Below, in pieces: positions 7,840 through 15,676 of a stretch of 21,352 nucleotides of DNA (its first letter is position 1; each line of letters starts with the position of its first letter). The stretch is from contig JAFAPL010000344.1 in assembly GCA_019247135.1 (NCBI GenBank), positions 1 through 21,352 of the forward strand. The letters are read 5' to 3'. A program made the translations under genes and the position numbers. This DNA comes from Chloroflexota bacterium (lineage in GTDB: Bacteria > Chloroflexota > UBA6077 > CF-72). The notes beneath the pieces are model-generated. The model worked only from the letters and a program-made list of their open reading frames with translations, searched no databases and had not been told where the DNA came from.

Positions 7840-9099
7840 ATGATGTCAGTGATTGCTCCAGCTGACGGCCGCGTCCAAGCCGACGGCAGGCGCGACGGCG
7901 TGCGAGTCGTATTCGTGTCTTACCGCAGACCCGCCGTCGACGGGGATGGCGGAAACCACCGCACGTACCAGATTCTGCTGGACCTGCAAGCCGAGTTCGG
8001 ACCCGAGAATGTGTGGTCGCTCAGTCTGGAAGAGTGGATCGCAGATTCAAAGCCCGTCATTCAGCCGACCACCAACCGCTGGCGCGACCTGGTCGCACGC
8101 ATGCGCCGCCGCGCCGGCAGAACGTTCGAAAATCCGTACAAGCTGCTCACACGCGAGGCATGGTCGCATAGCGTCCGGTTCGGTACGCGCGGCGTGCTGA
8201 GGCGGGAATTCGTACAGTTTTACAGGGACCGGACTCGCGCCGACCTTTGCGTCGTCGACCATCCCATGTTCGACGACATTCGATCGAGCAATCAAGAGCT
8301 AGGTATCTCGACCGTCATCGCAACGCACAATATCGAATCGCTCGACGTCGGCCGCGTGCGACTGGATCGGCAACTCCATCTACAAGCGGCGGGCGTTGAT
8401 TTCGCAAACGAGCTGTATGCGCTGGCGCGCTATGACGAACGGTTTGCCATCTCGAAAGTCGAAGCCTCACTACTCACCGGGGTCGGCCTGAGCTGTCACT
8501 ACTACCCGTACCTCCCGTGCGGACAGATACGCGAAAACCTGCTGCGCATCGCGCATGAGCGCCAGCGTCGTGCTTCCGAGCGCGATCTCTTTCTGATCGT
8601 GGGCACCGCCAATCACGCTCCCACGCGGAAGTCGCTCGAGTGGTTCCTCGAGCATGCCACGCTGTATGGCCTGCCCGCTGGAGCACGCGTGGTGGTCGTA
8701 GGTGACAAAGTGACGCAGTTGGCCCTACATAAACTTCGCGGCGTGGAGATCCGCGGCCGCGTGTCTCAAGCGGAGCTGCAACGCCTTTTGCTCCAGGCGT
8801 GCTGCGCGATCGTTCCGCAGCGTATGGGATTTGGCGCTTTGACCCGGCTACCGGAGCTCGCGTGCGCCGGTGTGCCCACACTCACATTTCCGCACGCAGC
8901 GTTGGCGATCGATCCGCCACCCGGAGTGCGCGTGTTGACCGACGACCGCTGGCACACGCTGAGCAATGCGATGATGGAAATGATCCAGCGCACACGGAAT
9001 CTGGATGTGGCGGACTACGAAGATTGGGAGCGGCGTACCGCGCGACCGTTTGCCCCTGCGATGCGGCGAATACTCGAGTCACACGCGGTAACATCGTGA
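7840..9099 (+). CDS. GT4-like glycosyltransferase (group 1, divergent)
   Basis: This 419-residue GT-B protein begins after a short charged leader with VRVVFVSYRRPAVDGDGGNHRTYQ, whose glycine-rich turn and N39-H40 pair suit the acceptor half of group-1 glycosyltransferases. THNIES near 162-167 is a frequent motif at the end of that half. The donor half begins with LFLIVGTANHAPTRKSLEWF at 250. The phosphate/nucleotide site reads RMGFGALTRLPELACAGVPTL, the variant with an arginine before a single glutamate (E339) rather than the classic E-x7-E spacing. The region 65-130 looks like a family-specific insert. It starts six bases after the preceding stop, at ATG 7840 or the adjacent ATG 7843. It ends in a TGA that overlaps the next ATG. 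Specificity is unknown. Confidence 0.82.
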   Translation: MMSVIAPADGRVQADGRRDGVRVVFVSYRRPAVDGDGGNHRTYQILLDLQAEFGPENVWSLSLEEWIADSKPVIQPTTNRWRDLVARMRRRAGRTFENPYKLLTREAWSHSVRFGTRGVLRREFVQFYRDRTRADLCVVDHPMFDDIRSSNQELGISTVIATHNIESLDVGRVRLDRQLHLQAAGVDFANELYALARYDERFAISKVEASLLTGVGLSCHYYPYLPCGQIRENLLRIAHERQRRASERDLFLIVGTANHAPTRKSLEWFLEHATLYGLPAGARVVVVGDKVTQLALHKLRGVEIRGRVSQAELQRLLLQACCAIVPQRMGFGALTRLPELACAGVPTLTFPHAALAIDPPPGVRVLTDDRWHTLSNAMMEMIQRTRNLDVADYEDWERRTARPFAPAMRRILESHAVTS

Positions 9100-10283
9100 T
9101 GACCTCAAGAACAATCGACGTGGCATTCACGCCGTTGGGCACGAACTGGCAGGGCGGACGCACGCTGGTGATGAATGCCATACGCGCGCTGCGTCTCGCC
9201 CGGTCAACCGAAGCGCATGTGCGAATCCTCGGCTCGGACAGCCAGGGCAGCAGTGAGTACGCGCGGGCCGCGGGCGCGGATGGCGTGGTCATGTACGAGG
9301 CCCCGCCGCGCTGGTCGCTGGAGCGTGTCCGCAACGCGCTCGGTGTCCGGCTCGGCAAGCACAACGCCTCCCTGGGATCGACACTCGAGCGTGCAGGGGT
9401 GCAGGTTCTTGTGGGCGAAAGTGTCAACTGGCATCTGGGGAACGTCGCGACCATAGGCTGGTTGCAGGATTTTCAACACGTGCACCTGCCAGCGCTGTTT
9501 TCCCCAACTGAGACCGCCCTACGAGATCGTAAATTCCAACAAACGATGCGTCTTGCAGACCGGTTGTTCGCGTCTCCGTGCTGTGCCGAAGACGCACGCA
9601 AGTTCGCACCTGAGTTTTCGCACAAGCTGCGCCCGATTCGACCCTACTCATCCATCGATACCAGGCTATATGAACGCGACTGTCGATCCGTCGTCACTCG
9701 GTTCGGCCTACCCGAGCGATTTCTGTACGTGCCGAACCAGTTCTGGACCCACAAGAATCACCTGGGACTGCTCGAGGCGCTTCGGATTCTGCGCGGTCGC
9801 GGCGTACGACCTCACGTCGTCTTCACCGGTTCTACACACGATTATCGTGACCCCGAGCATTTTCCGAGCCTGCAAGCAAGAATTCGAGAATGGGAGTTGA
9901 CCGATTGGGTGCATTACCTTGGCATCGTGGAACACGAGGTGGTGTACGACCTGATACGCCAGTCCTTGTGTGTCGTGAATCCGTCGCTGTTCGAAGGTTG
10001 GGGATTCTCGGTCGATGAAGCGGCCGCGATCGGCAAACGTATCCTGTCATCGGACATTCCCGCGCATCGAGATCAACAGGCGCCGGCCTGTGAGTACTTC
10101 GATCCACGCAGTGTAGACGAGATCGCCGACAAGATCGAGCAGGTGTGGCTGTCAGCGGCTCCCGGTCCCGACTTGACATTGGAAGCTCGTGCGCGTCAAT
10201 GCATGCCCCGCCGGATCGACGAACTCGCGCAGTCCCTGCTCAGCGGACTTCAGGAGGCGGTCAGCGCGCACGCGGCGCAATAG
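9099..10283 (+). CDS. GT4-family glycosyltransferase
   Basis: This is a 394-residue GT-B enzyme. The N-terminal half has TPLGTNWQGGRTLVMN, with the glycine loop at 14-20. The donor half carries RFLYVPNQFWTHKNHLGLLEAL at about 207-228 (the KN-HL pattern common in mannosyl/rhamnosyl-type GT4 enzymes), FTGSTHDYRDP around 242-252, and a clean E-x7-E with E299 and E307 in FEGWGFSVDEAAAIG. The final segment, SSDIPAHRDQQAPACEYFDP, is the usual closing motif of this GT4 subgroup. The frame is open well upstream, but that part is a shadow of the preceding gene. ATG 9099 overlaps the upstream TGA (ATGA), and the N-terminal fold starts there. A GTG immediately before (9096) is equivalent. A cytoplasmic sugar transfer to a membrane-bound acceptor is inferred. 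Confidence 0.88.
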   Translation: MTSRTIDVAFTPLGTNWQGGRTLVMNAIRALRLARSTEAHVRILGSDSQGSSEYARAAGADGVVMYEAPPRWSLERVRNALGVRLGKHNASLGSTLERAGVQVLVGESVNWHLGNVATIGWLQDFQHVHLPALFSPTETALRDRKFQQTMRLADRLFASPCCAEDARKFAPEFSHKLRPIRPYSSIDTRLYERDCRSVVTRFGLPERFLYVPNQFWTHKNHLGLLEALRILRGRGVRPHVVFTGSTHDYRDPEHFPSLQARIREWELTDWVHYLGIVEHEVVYDLIRQSLCVVNPSLFEGWGFSVDEAAAIGKRILSSDIPAHRDQQAPACEYFDPRSVDEIADKIEQVWLSAAPGPDLTLEARARQCMPRRIDELAQSLLSGLQEAVSAHAAQ

Positions 10284-12122
10284 ATGGCCAAGGCACTCCC
10301 TCTGATATCAGTTGTCATCCCGTGCCACAACGCGGAGCGATGGATCGGCGCCACACTGGCGAGCGTCGCCCAGCAAGACATGGCAGCGGCGATCGAGACC
10401 ATCGTCGTCGACGACGGCTCGGTGGATGGCACCGCTGAACTGGTACGGCGCGAGTTTCCGGAGGTTGTGCTGGTTGAATGCGAGCGTGGTGGCCCGAGTC
10501 GCGCCCGCAACATCGGCACACGCCTCGCACAGGGTCAGTTCATTCAGTATCTCGATGCGGATGACTTGCTCGCGCCCGGCAAGCTGGCGCGACAGCTGGA
10601 GGTTCTGCAAAGCACAGCGGCGGACGTGGCGTACGGTGACTGGTGCGAGCTGCGCGCCAGGCCGGACGGAATGTTCGAGCCCGGCAAGACGGTATCGCGG
10701 CCTCTGATCGGTGATCCACAGATCGCGCTGTTTACGGATTTCTGGTGCCCACCCGCCGCATATCTGTTTCGTCGAGAAATCGTCGACCGGGTACGAACCT
10801 GGAACGAGGGATTGCCGATTATTCAGGACGCGCGCTTTGCGCTCGATTGTGCGTTGAATGGTGCACGCTTCGTGCATGCGCCCGGCCTGGCCGCGTATTA
10901 CCGCCAGCACGCGGCCGGATCGGTCTCGACACGCGATCCGCTGGCATTCACGCGCGATTGTCTCGAAAATGCGCTGCAGGTCGAGCGCATCTGGGCGCGC
11001 GATGGCGGGCTGTCGAAATCTCGTACCAGAGCATTGGTACAGGTCTATGGACAGGTGGCGCGCGGCACTTATTCTCGAGCGCCGGAGCTTTTCGAGGCCG
11101 CGGTGGGGGCACTTGAACGACTCCAGCCGGGCTATCGACCGTCTGCTCCATGGCACCTCGCTCTGGCCAGCCGCTTGCTTGGCTACAGAAGAGCCGAGTC
11201 CGCGGCACTGCAGTATCGGACGGCGAAACGCGTGCTGCCGAGGCGTGCCGTCAAGGTCGTGTGTGCGTTTCCGGGAGGCCGCGCGGTGGCGCGCCACGGG
11301 CTGAAATACGCGGTGCAGTCCACGAAGCTGCCGTGGCAGCGGAAGCAGCAATTGCACAATCTGCTCGCGCAAGACGCCGCTCCGAAAAAGCTCGGCGTCT
11401 GCGCCCTGCCGGTTGCGGGTTCGCGACCACTCCAGGTCAAGGTGCCGGTGCGCGACGATCTCACTCGGTACTGGTATTTCTGGGGTTACGCACACTACGA
11501 GCGCGGTACCGTTGCGCTGCTGCGCAAGCTACTCACTGAGACACGCAGCTTCGTCGACGTCGGCGCAAACGTCGGTTACTTCACATTTTTGGCCGCGAGC
11601 ATGCTCGAAGGTAGAGGTGAGGTGCACGCGTTCGAGCCGCGTTCGGATTGTTTTGCTGACCTCGAGCGGAACACACGGCAGAACCGGCTGGAGTGCGTGC
11701 GGCTGCACCGCGTCGCATTAGCGGATGTCGACGGGGATGCTCGCCTGTTCATTCCTCAGAGTGGTGGCTGGACCAACGCCTCGCTCTCGCGCGACTTCGC
11801 TGGCTCAGAGGTGTTCGAAACAGTGCCCACGATGCGTTTCGAGACGTACTGTCAAAAGCACGACGTCCAGCGGATCGAACTCATGAAAATCGACGCCGAG
11901 GGCGCCGAGCTACGAGTGCTGCACGGTATGGGCAGCCTCCTCGACGCGTGGCGACCAGACCTGATCGTGGAAGTGCTGGAGCCGTTCGAAGCCGAGCTAC
12001 GAGCCTTTTTTGCGGATTCGGGCTATACACCGTTTCGCATACTGGATCAGCGCCTCGAGGAGCTTCCGCACATCATGTCTCACCCTCACTACCGCAACGT
12101 GTATTTGCGGCACGCGGCATGA
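10284..12122 (+). CDS. GT2 glycosyltransferase fused to FkbM methyltransferase
   Basis: This 612-residue bifunctional protein has a GT-A domain of family GT2 at residues 1-220: LISVVIPCHNAERWIG, then IVVDDGSVDGT with D43-D44, DADD at 91-94, and a QDARF segment with D182 at the catalytic-base position. A helical linker of about 150 residues follows. Residues about 400-605 are an FkbM-type SAM-dependent methyltransferase: FVDVGANVGYFTFLA from F423 is the SAM-binding motif I, HAFEPR is motif II, and KIDAEGAE with D537 and E539 is the characteristic late motif. FkbM enzymes typically O-methylate sugars or related hydroxyls. The fusion suggests that the sugar added by the GT2 domain, or its neighbour, is methylated by the same protein; that part is inference. 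The ATG directly abuts the preceding TAG with no strong ribosome binding site, so translational coupling is likely. Confidence 0.9.
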   Translation: MAKALPLISVVIPCHNAERWIGATLASVAQQDMAAAIETIVVDDGSVDGTAELVRREFPEVVLVECERGGPSRARNIGTRLAQGQFIQYLDADDLLAPGKLARQLEVLQSTAADVAYGDWCELRARPDGMFEPGKTVSRPLIGDPQIALFTDFWCPPAAYLFRREIVDRVRTWNEGLPIIQDARFALDCALNGARFVHAPGLAAYYRQHAAGSVSTRDPLAFTRDCLENALQVERIWARDGGLSKSRTRALVQVYGQVARGTYSRAPELFEAAVGALERLQPGYRPSAPWHLALASRLLGYRRAESAALQYRTAKRVLPRRAVKVVCAFPGGRAVARHGLKYAVQSTKLPWQRKQQLHNLLAQDAAPKKLGVCALPVAGSRPLQVKVPVRDDLTRYWYFWGYAHYERGTVALLRKLLTETRSFVDVGANVGYFTFLAASMLEGRGEVHAFEPRSDCFADLERNTRQNRLECVRLHRVALADVDGDARLFIPQSGGWTNASLSRDFAGSEVFETVPTMRFETYCQKHDVQRIELMKIDAEGAELRVLHGMGSLLDAWRPDLIVEVLEPFEAELRAFFADSGYTPFRILDQRLEELPHIMSHPHYRNVYLRHAA

Positions 12123-13582
12123 AGGTCGTCCACGTTCCCTTCTGCTTTCCACCGGACGTGGTTGGGGGTACGGAGGTCTACGTCGACGCCCTTGCGCGTG
12201 AGCAGCAGCGGCGCGGGATCGAGGTCGTGGTCGCCGCGCCAGCCGACGAATCGCACCAGTACGACTACAACGGACTGCATGTGCGGCGCTTCGGCAAATC
12301 CCTCGAGTTCGCCGACACGCGGGTGCTGTATGGCGCGGGTGACGACGTCGCCAGTCGAGCCTTTCAAGAAGTGCTTGTGCGAGAGCAGCCGGACGTCGTC
12401 CATCTGCACGCGTACACAAGTGCGATTTCGCTACAGCTCGCGCGCGAAGTCAAACGACACGGTTGTGGACTCGTGTTCACGTATCACACGCCTACGGCAA
12501 CCTGCGCGCGTGGGACGCTCCTGCGTTGGGACGGCAAGGTGTGCGATGGCGCACTCGACCTACGGCGGTGTGCGCGGTGTGTGTTGGAAACTCTGGGCGC
12601 GCCGGCGCCCGCGGCATTTCTCATCGGCAGCTTGCCACAGCGTGTGGGCGAGCGACTGGCAAATGCTGGACGGGCGGGCGGCGTCTGGACGGCACTTCGG
12701 ATGACCGAGCTGGTCGCCTTGCAACAGGCGAGCATGCGGGCATTCCTGGCGGAGGCCGACCGAGTTGTCGTGTTGTGCGAGTGGGCCTCCAGGGTGCTCG
12801 TGCTCAACGGTGTTCCAACCGAAAAAATAGCGATGTCGCGTCACGGACTGAGTGGAAACCAGGACGCCGAGATCAGGTCCACTCGGGGGCGGTCGCAGAG
12901 TGCATTGCGTGTGGCCTTCATGGGCCGGTTGCATCCGACCAAGGGCGTCGACGTGCTGGTTCGCGCGCTTCGGACGCTCCCCGATGCCAGTATCCAGCTC
13001 GACGTTTTCGGCCTGATCCAGGATGACAAAGACGAGTATGCACGCCGCCTCGGGGAGCTTGCAGCGAGCGATGCGCGGATACGCTTCCAGGCGCCGCTCG
13101 AGAGTTCCGAAGTGGTGGACGGGTTGCGTGGCTACGATGTGCTTGCTGTTCCCTCGCAATGGCTCGAAACTGGACCACTCGTGGTACTGGAGGCGTTCGC
13201 GGCGGGTATCCCTGTGGTCGGCTCGCGGCTGGGTGGGATTGCTGAACTGGTGGAGGACGGTGTCGACGGACTGCTGGTGACCCCGGACTCCGTCGAAGAA
13301 TGGGCGAATGCATTGGTGCGACTGGCGCGGGACCGCGCACTAGTGGAGAACCTCCGCGCGGGGGTCAAGCCGCCGCGGCGAATGAGCGCGGTTGCGGACG
13401 ACATGCTCGCAGTCTACGAAAGCGTCCGCCGCGGGCGGGATTTCCAAGGGCGACAGCTCGTCTCACCCGAGGGAGCTCACAGTGCAGCCGCCCGCAAGTC
13501 CGTCCGGAGTTTCGACCTACTCCCCCTTGATAAGACCCCCTCTCCCCGGCCAGGGAGAGGGGGCGAAGGGGGTGAGGGTTGA
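12119..13582 (+). CDS. GT4-family glycosyltransferase with four-cysteine insert and repeat-derived tail
   Basis: This 487-residue GT4 enzyme starts at an ATGA overlap with MKVVHVPFCFPPDVVGGTEVY, whose GGTE is the acceptor-side loop. HTPTATCARG opens an insert with four cysteines (C129, C142, C151, C154; the last pair is C-A-R-C), a pattern I recall from a subgroup of bacterial GT4 enzymes that may bind metal. The donor half begins with FMGRLHPTKGVDVLV at 267, and E350/E358 give E-x7-E in ETGPLVVLEAFAAG. The normal domain ends around residue 438 (AVYESVRRG). The remaining 49 or so residues are atypical and finish in KTPSPRPGRGGEGGEG, encoded by the hairpin repeat at 13536-13578. Catalysis should be unaffected, but the original stop codon has probably been lost or displaced. 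Confidence 0.88.
   Translation: MKVVHVPFCFPPDVVGGTEVYVDALAREQQRRGIEVVVAAPADESHQYDYNGLHVRRFGKSLEFADTRVLYGAGDDVASRAFQEVLVREQPDVVHLHAYTSAISLQLAREVKRHGCGLVFTYHTPTATCARGTLLRWDGKVCDGALDLRRCARCVLETLGAPAPAAFLIGSLPQRVGERLANAGRAGGVWTALRMTELVALQQASMRAFLAEADRVVVLCEWASRVLVLNGVPTEKIAMSRHGLSGNQDAEIRSTRGRSQSALRVAFMGRLHPTKGVDVLVRALRTLPDASIQLDVFGLIQDDKDEYARRLGELAASDARIRFQAPLESSEVVDGLRGYDVLAVPSQWLETGPLVVLEAFAAGIPVVGSRLGGIAELVEDGVDGLLVTPDSVEEWANALVRLARDRALVENLRAGVKPPRRMSAVADDMLAVYESVRRGRDFQGRQLVSPEGAHSAAARKSVRSFDLLPLDKTPSPRPGRGGEGGEG
13536..13578 (+). repeat. GC-rich hairpin repeat (REP-like) with G-quadruplex motif
   Basis: CCCCCTCTCCC at 13536-13546 is perfectly complementary to GGGAGAGGGGG at 13553-13563, giving an 11-bp stem with the six-base loop CGGCCA. 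From 13553 to 13578 the plus strand also carries four G-runs (3, 5, 5 and 3 bases) separated by AGA, CGAA and TGA. This fits the G3+N1-7 quadruplex pattern and shares the 3' arm of the hairpin. Sequences of the type 'CCCTCTCCC...GGGAGAGGG...GGTGAGGG' are familiar to me as dispersed intergenic repeats in several high-GC bacteria. Only one copy is seen here. There is no T-tract after the stem, so it is not a standard terminator. It is translated as the tail of the upstream glycosyltransferase. Confidence 0.75.
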
Positions 13583-13642
13583 CCCCCACTATGGGGCACG
13601 GTTCCGGCGTGCCGTACTCGTACCGAATGCAACGGACTCAGC

Positions 13643-13646
13643 GGAG
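13643..13646 (+). promoter_or_regulatory. Ribosome binding site for the 13653 gene
   Basis: GGAG lies six bases before the in-frame TTG at 13653, in the gap after the upstream stop (13582). It supports TTG 13653 over the GTG at 13572, which lies inside the repeat and would add 27 residues unlike a methyltransferase N-terminus. Confidence 0.5.
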
Positions 13647-13652
13647 CATCGT

Positions 13653-14510
13653 TTGAAGCTCTCCGATAAAGCCCGCTATCTGGTGTGGGCCGCGAGCCGA
13701 TGGCCGGGGGCGGATCGCAGCTGCCCAGCGTGCCGTTCGCGAAACACACGCCTGATCAAACGCAAGTACGGCGTTACCGGGTTATTCGAGTGCGAGCACT
13801 GCCACCTGTTCTTTCGAATGCCGAAGGGCTCGCTCGAGGATGACGGACAGTTCTATGAAGAAGAATACGAGCAGGGCTCGACTACCGATCTGCCCAATGA
13901 TGAGCAGCTCCGGATGCTGAAGGCGAGCTCATTTCGTGAGATAGGCAAGGACTACACCCCGTATATCGATGTCTTACGCGCGCTCGGCCTGAACTCCGGG
14001 GCGAGCATTTACGACTATGGCTCGTCGTGGGGATACGGAAGCTGGCAATTTCGCAAAGCCGGGTACCGCGTCTACTCGTATGACGTCGCAAAGAGGCGTG
14101 CCCGGTTCGCCCAGGAAAAGCTGGGCTGCACTACGGTTGCGGGGCCGACGCGAGTTCCGGAGGGCGTCGATTGTGTGTTCGCCAGCCACGTGATCGAACA
14201 CCTGGCTGACCCAAATGTGATGTGGACGATCGCGGTCCAGGTCCTGAAGCCGCGAGGCGTTCTCGTCCTGCTCACACCGAACGGCGAGCCGCGCCGGGGA
14301 CAGCTCGACGCTCGAACGTATCACCAGCTCTGGGGCAGAGTGCACCCGTTACTATTGAGTGTTACTCCACTCACGTGGATGGCGGAGCACCATGGATTCG
14401 AAGGGGCGGGCTACAGTTCACCATATGAGCTCAGTCGCATCGCTCAGTGGCTGTCGGGGAGGCTAGATGGCGATGAACTCCTGTTCGTTGCACGGCGGAA
14501 GCGTGTTTGA
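13653..14510 (+). CDS. SAM-dependent methyltransferase with N-terminal zinc-ribbon motif
   Basis: With the TTG start the product has 285 residues. The N-terminus has two CxxC knuckles, CPAC at 24-27 and CEHC at 47-50, typical of a zinc ribbon found in front of some class I methyltransferases. The Rossmann domain follows: the motif I position reads SIYDYGSSWGYGSWQF at 118-133, where the usual D/E-x-G-x-G-x-G has become DYGSSWGYG, then YSYDVAKRRA (acidic residue D144 at the ribose-binding strand), VFASHVIEHL around 175-183 and VLKPRGVLVLLTPNG. The last two are classic for the Methyltransf_11/23 type. It is likely a small-molecule or sugar methyltransferase acting in the glycan pathway. The end overlaps the next gene's TTG start. 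The start is uncertain: GTG 13572 is the alternative. Confidence 0.8.
   Translation: MKLSDKARYLVWAASRWPGADRSCPACRSRNTRLIKRKYGVTGLFECEHCHLFFRMPKGSLEDDGQFYEEEYEQGSTTDLPNDEQLRMLKASSFREIGKDYTPYIDVLRALGLNSGASIYDYGSSWGYGSWQFRKAGYRVYSYDVAKRRARFAQEKLGCTTVAGPTRVPEGVDCVFASHVIEHLADPNVMWTIAVQVLKPRGVLVLLTPNGEPRRGQLDARTYHQLWGRVHPLLLSVTPLTWMAEHHGFEGAGYSSPYELSRIAQWLSGRLDGDELLFVARRKRV
14497..14501 (+). promoter_or_regulatory. Ribosome binding site for the 14507 gene
   Basis: GGAAG lies five bases before a TTG at 14507 that overlaps the upstream stop as TTGA. No ATG or GTG in this frame lies close to the start of the Rossmann strand (ARILYIQYTN), so this site decides for the TTG. Confidence 0.5.
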
Positions 14511-15676
14511 CCGGCGCACGAAACCGAACACGCGCGCGCATTCTGTACATTCAATACACCAACCCCGCCGCGTACCCGCCACTCGAGAACAGCGCAACAC
14601 TATTGTCCGAGCGCGGCTGGCAGGTGTTGTTCCTGGGCGCGAGCGTGACTGGCGCGGAAGGGTTGCGATTTCCTGGAGAATTAGCTGCTGCGACCAGGTT
14701 GCTTCCGTCCTGGACGCGGCACGCGCCCGGTCCTGTTCGGTATGTGGCATACATGGTGTGGGTGCTGACGTGGGTAGTGCGCTGGAGGCCCGACTGGATC
14801 TATGCGTCGGACCTGCTCGCATGCCCACCAGCGTTGCTGCTGAGTCTCCTCACGCGCTCGCGGATTGTGTATCACGAACACGACGCGCCGGCTGCGGCCG
14901 AGGTTACTCGCCGCGGCCGTGCGATGCTGGCTCTGCGCCGCTGGCTGGCGCGGCGCGCAGATGTTCGTGTATTGCCGAACGAGGCACGGATGCGCCACTT
15001 CCGCCAGCACGTGGTAGACGTTCAGCCCACCTTCGCCGTATGGAACTGCCCGCGACGCGCCGACGTTGCAGCTGCGCGGGCAGGAGCGGATGGTGGCAGA
15101 TTGCGGCTACTATATCAGGGCTCGCTGGTGCCCGCGCGATTGCCGCTGACTGTGCTGGAGGCGCTCACGCTAGTGCCGTCGAGTGTGGAACTCGTGGTCG
15201 TCGGCTACGAAACCGGTGGACATCGCGGGTATCGGAGGGTGCTGTTACAAGCAGCCGCACGTATGGGTGTCGCCGACCGAGTCGCGCTACGGAACGAGCT
15301 GCCGCACGCCGACGTGATGGCCCTGGGCCGCACGTGCGATGCGGGATTGGCGCTGCTACCATCGGTGACCGAGGACCAGAACCTGCGGTGGATGCCGGGT
15401 GCATCGAACAAACCATTCGAGTATCTGGCGAACGGGTTGGTGGTGCTCGTGGCGGACTTACCCGGCTGGCGCGAGATGTTCGTCCGCCCCGGTTATGGGC
15501 TCGCGTGTTTGGCGGAGGACGCCGCCAGCATCGCCAATGCGATCTCTTGGTGCCTCGAGCATCCGCGCGAGCTGCGTGCCATGGGCGAGCGTGGCCGACG
15601 CAGAATCGCAGCCGAGTGGAACTATGAGACCCAGTTTGCTCCGGTCCTCGAATGCCTCGGTGCTGGCCTGGGGTAA
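14507..15676 (+). CDS. GT4-family glycosyltransferase
   Basis: This 389-residue GT-B enzyme starts at a TTG that overlaps the preceding TGA. The N-terminal half runs RILYIQYTNPAAYPPLENSA (10-29), then a hydrophobic stretch at about 78-115 (VRYVAYMVWVLTWVV and ACPPALLLSLL) that probably rests on the membrane, as in many peripheral GT4 enzymes. VYHEHDAP at 121-128 closes that half. The donor half begins with LRLLYQGSLVPARLPLTV at 199 and has GASNKPFEYLANGLVVLVAD at 298-317. This K-x-FEYLA-G form of the nucleotide-binding motif carries one glutamate (E305). A further aspartate-rich segment (SVTEDQNLRWMP) precedes it. The product sits between two methyltransferase genes, which suggests that its sugar may be one that gets methylated; this is inference only. 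Confidence 0.85.
   Translation: MTGARNRTRARILYIQYTNPAAYPPLENSATLLSERGWQVLFLGASVTGAEGLRFPGELAAATRLLPSWTRHAPGPVRYVAYMVWVLTWVVRWRPDWIYASDLLACPPALLLSLLTRSRIVYHEHDAPAAAEVTRRGRAMLALRRWLARRADVRVLPNEARMRHFRQHVVDVQPTFAVWNCPRRADVAAARAGADGGRLRLLYQGSLVPARLPLTVLEALTLVPSSVELVVVGYETGGHRGYRRVLLQAAARMGVADRVALRNELPHADVMALGRTCDAGLALLPSVTEDQNLRWMPGASNKPFEYLANGLVVLVADLPGWREMFVRPGYGLACLAEDAASIANAISWCLEHPRELRAMGERGRRRIAAEWNYETQFAPVLECLGAGLG

Noticed and set aside
8799..9098. Upstream extension of the 9099 frame
   Set aside because: It is a shadow of the 7840 gene; the GT4 fold starts at 9099.
10308..11495. Second long open frame on the minus strand
   Set aside because: It is antisense to the GT2-FkbM gene, with no recognisable domain or start context.
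11693..12118. Upstream extension of the 12119 frame
   Set aside because: It is a shadow of the FkbM domain; the ATGA overlap at 12119 gives the normal GT4 start.
13536..13563. Hairpin as a rho-independent terminator
   Set aside because: No T-tract follows the stem; the next bases are G-rich, and the operon continues in the same direction.
13392..13652. Upstream extension of the methyltransferase frame
   Set aside because: It runs through the repeat and the end of the GT4 gene and encodes Ser/Pro-rich sequence; a good ribosome binding site favours TTG 13653.
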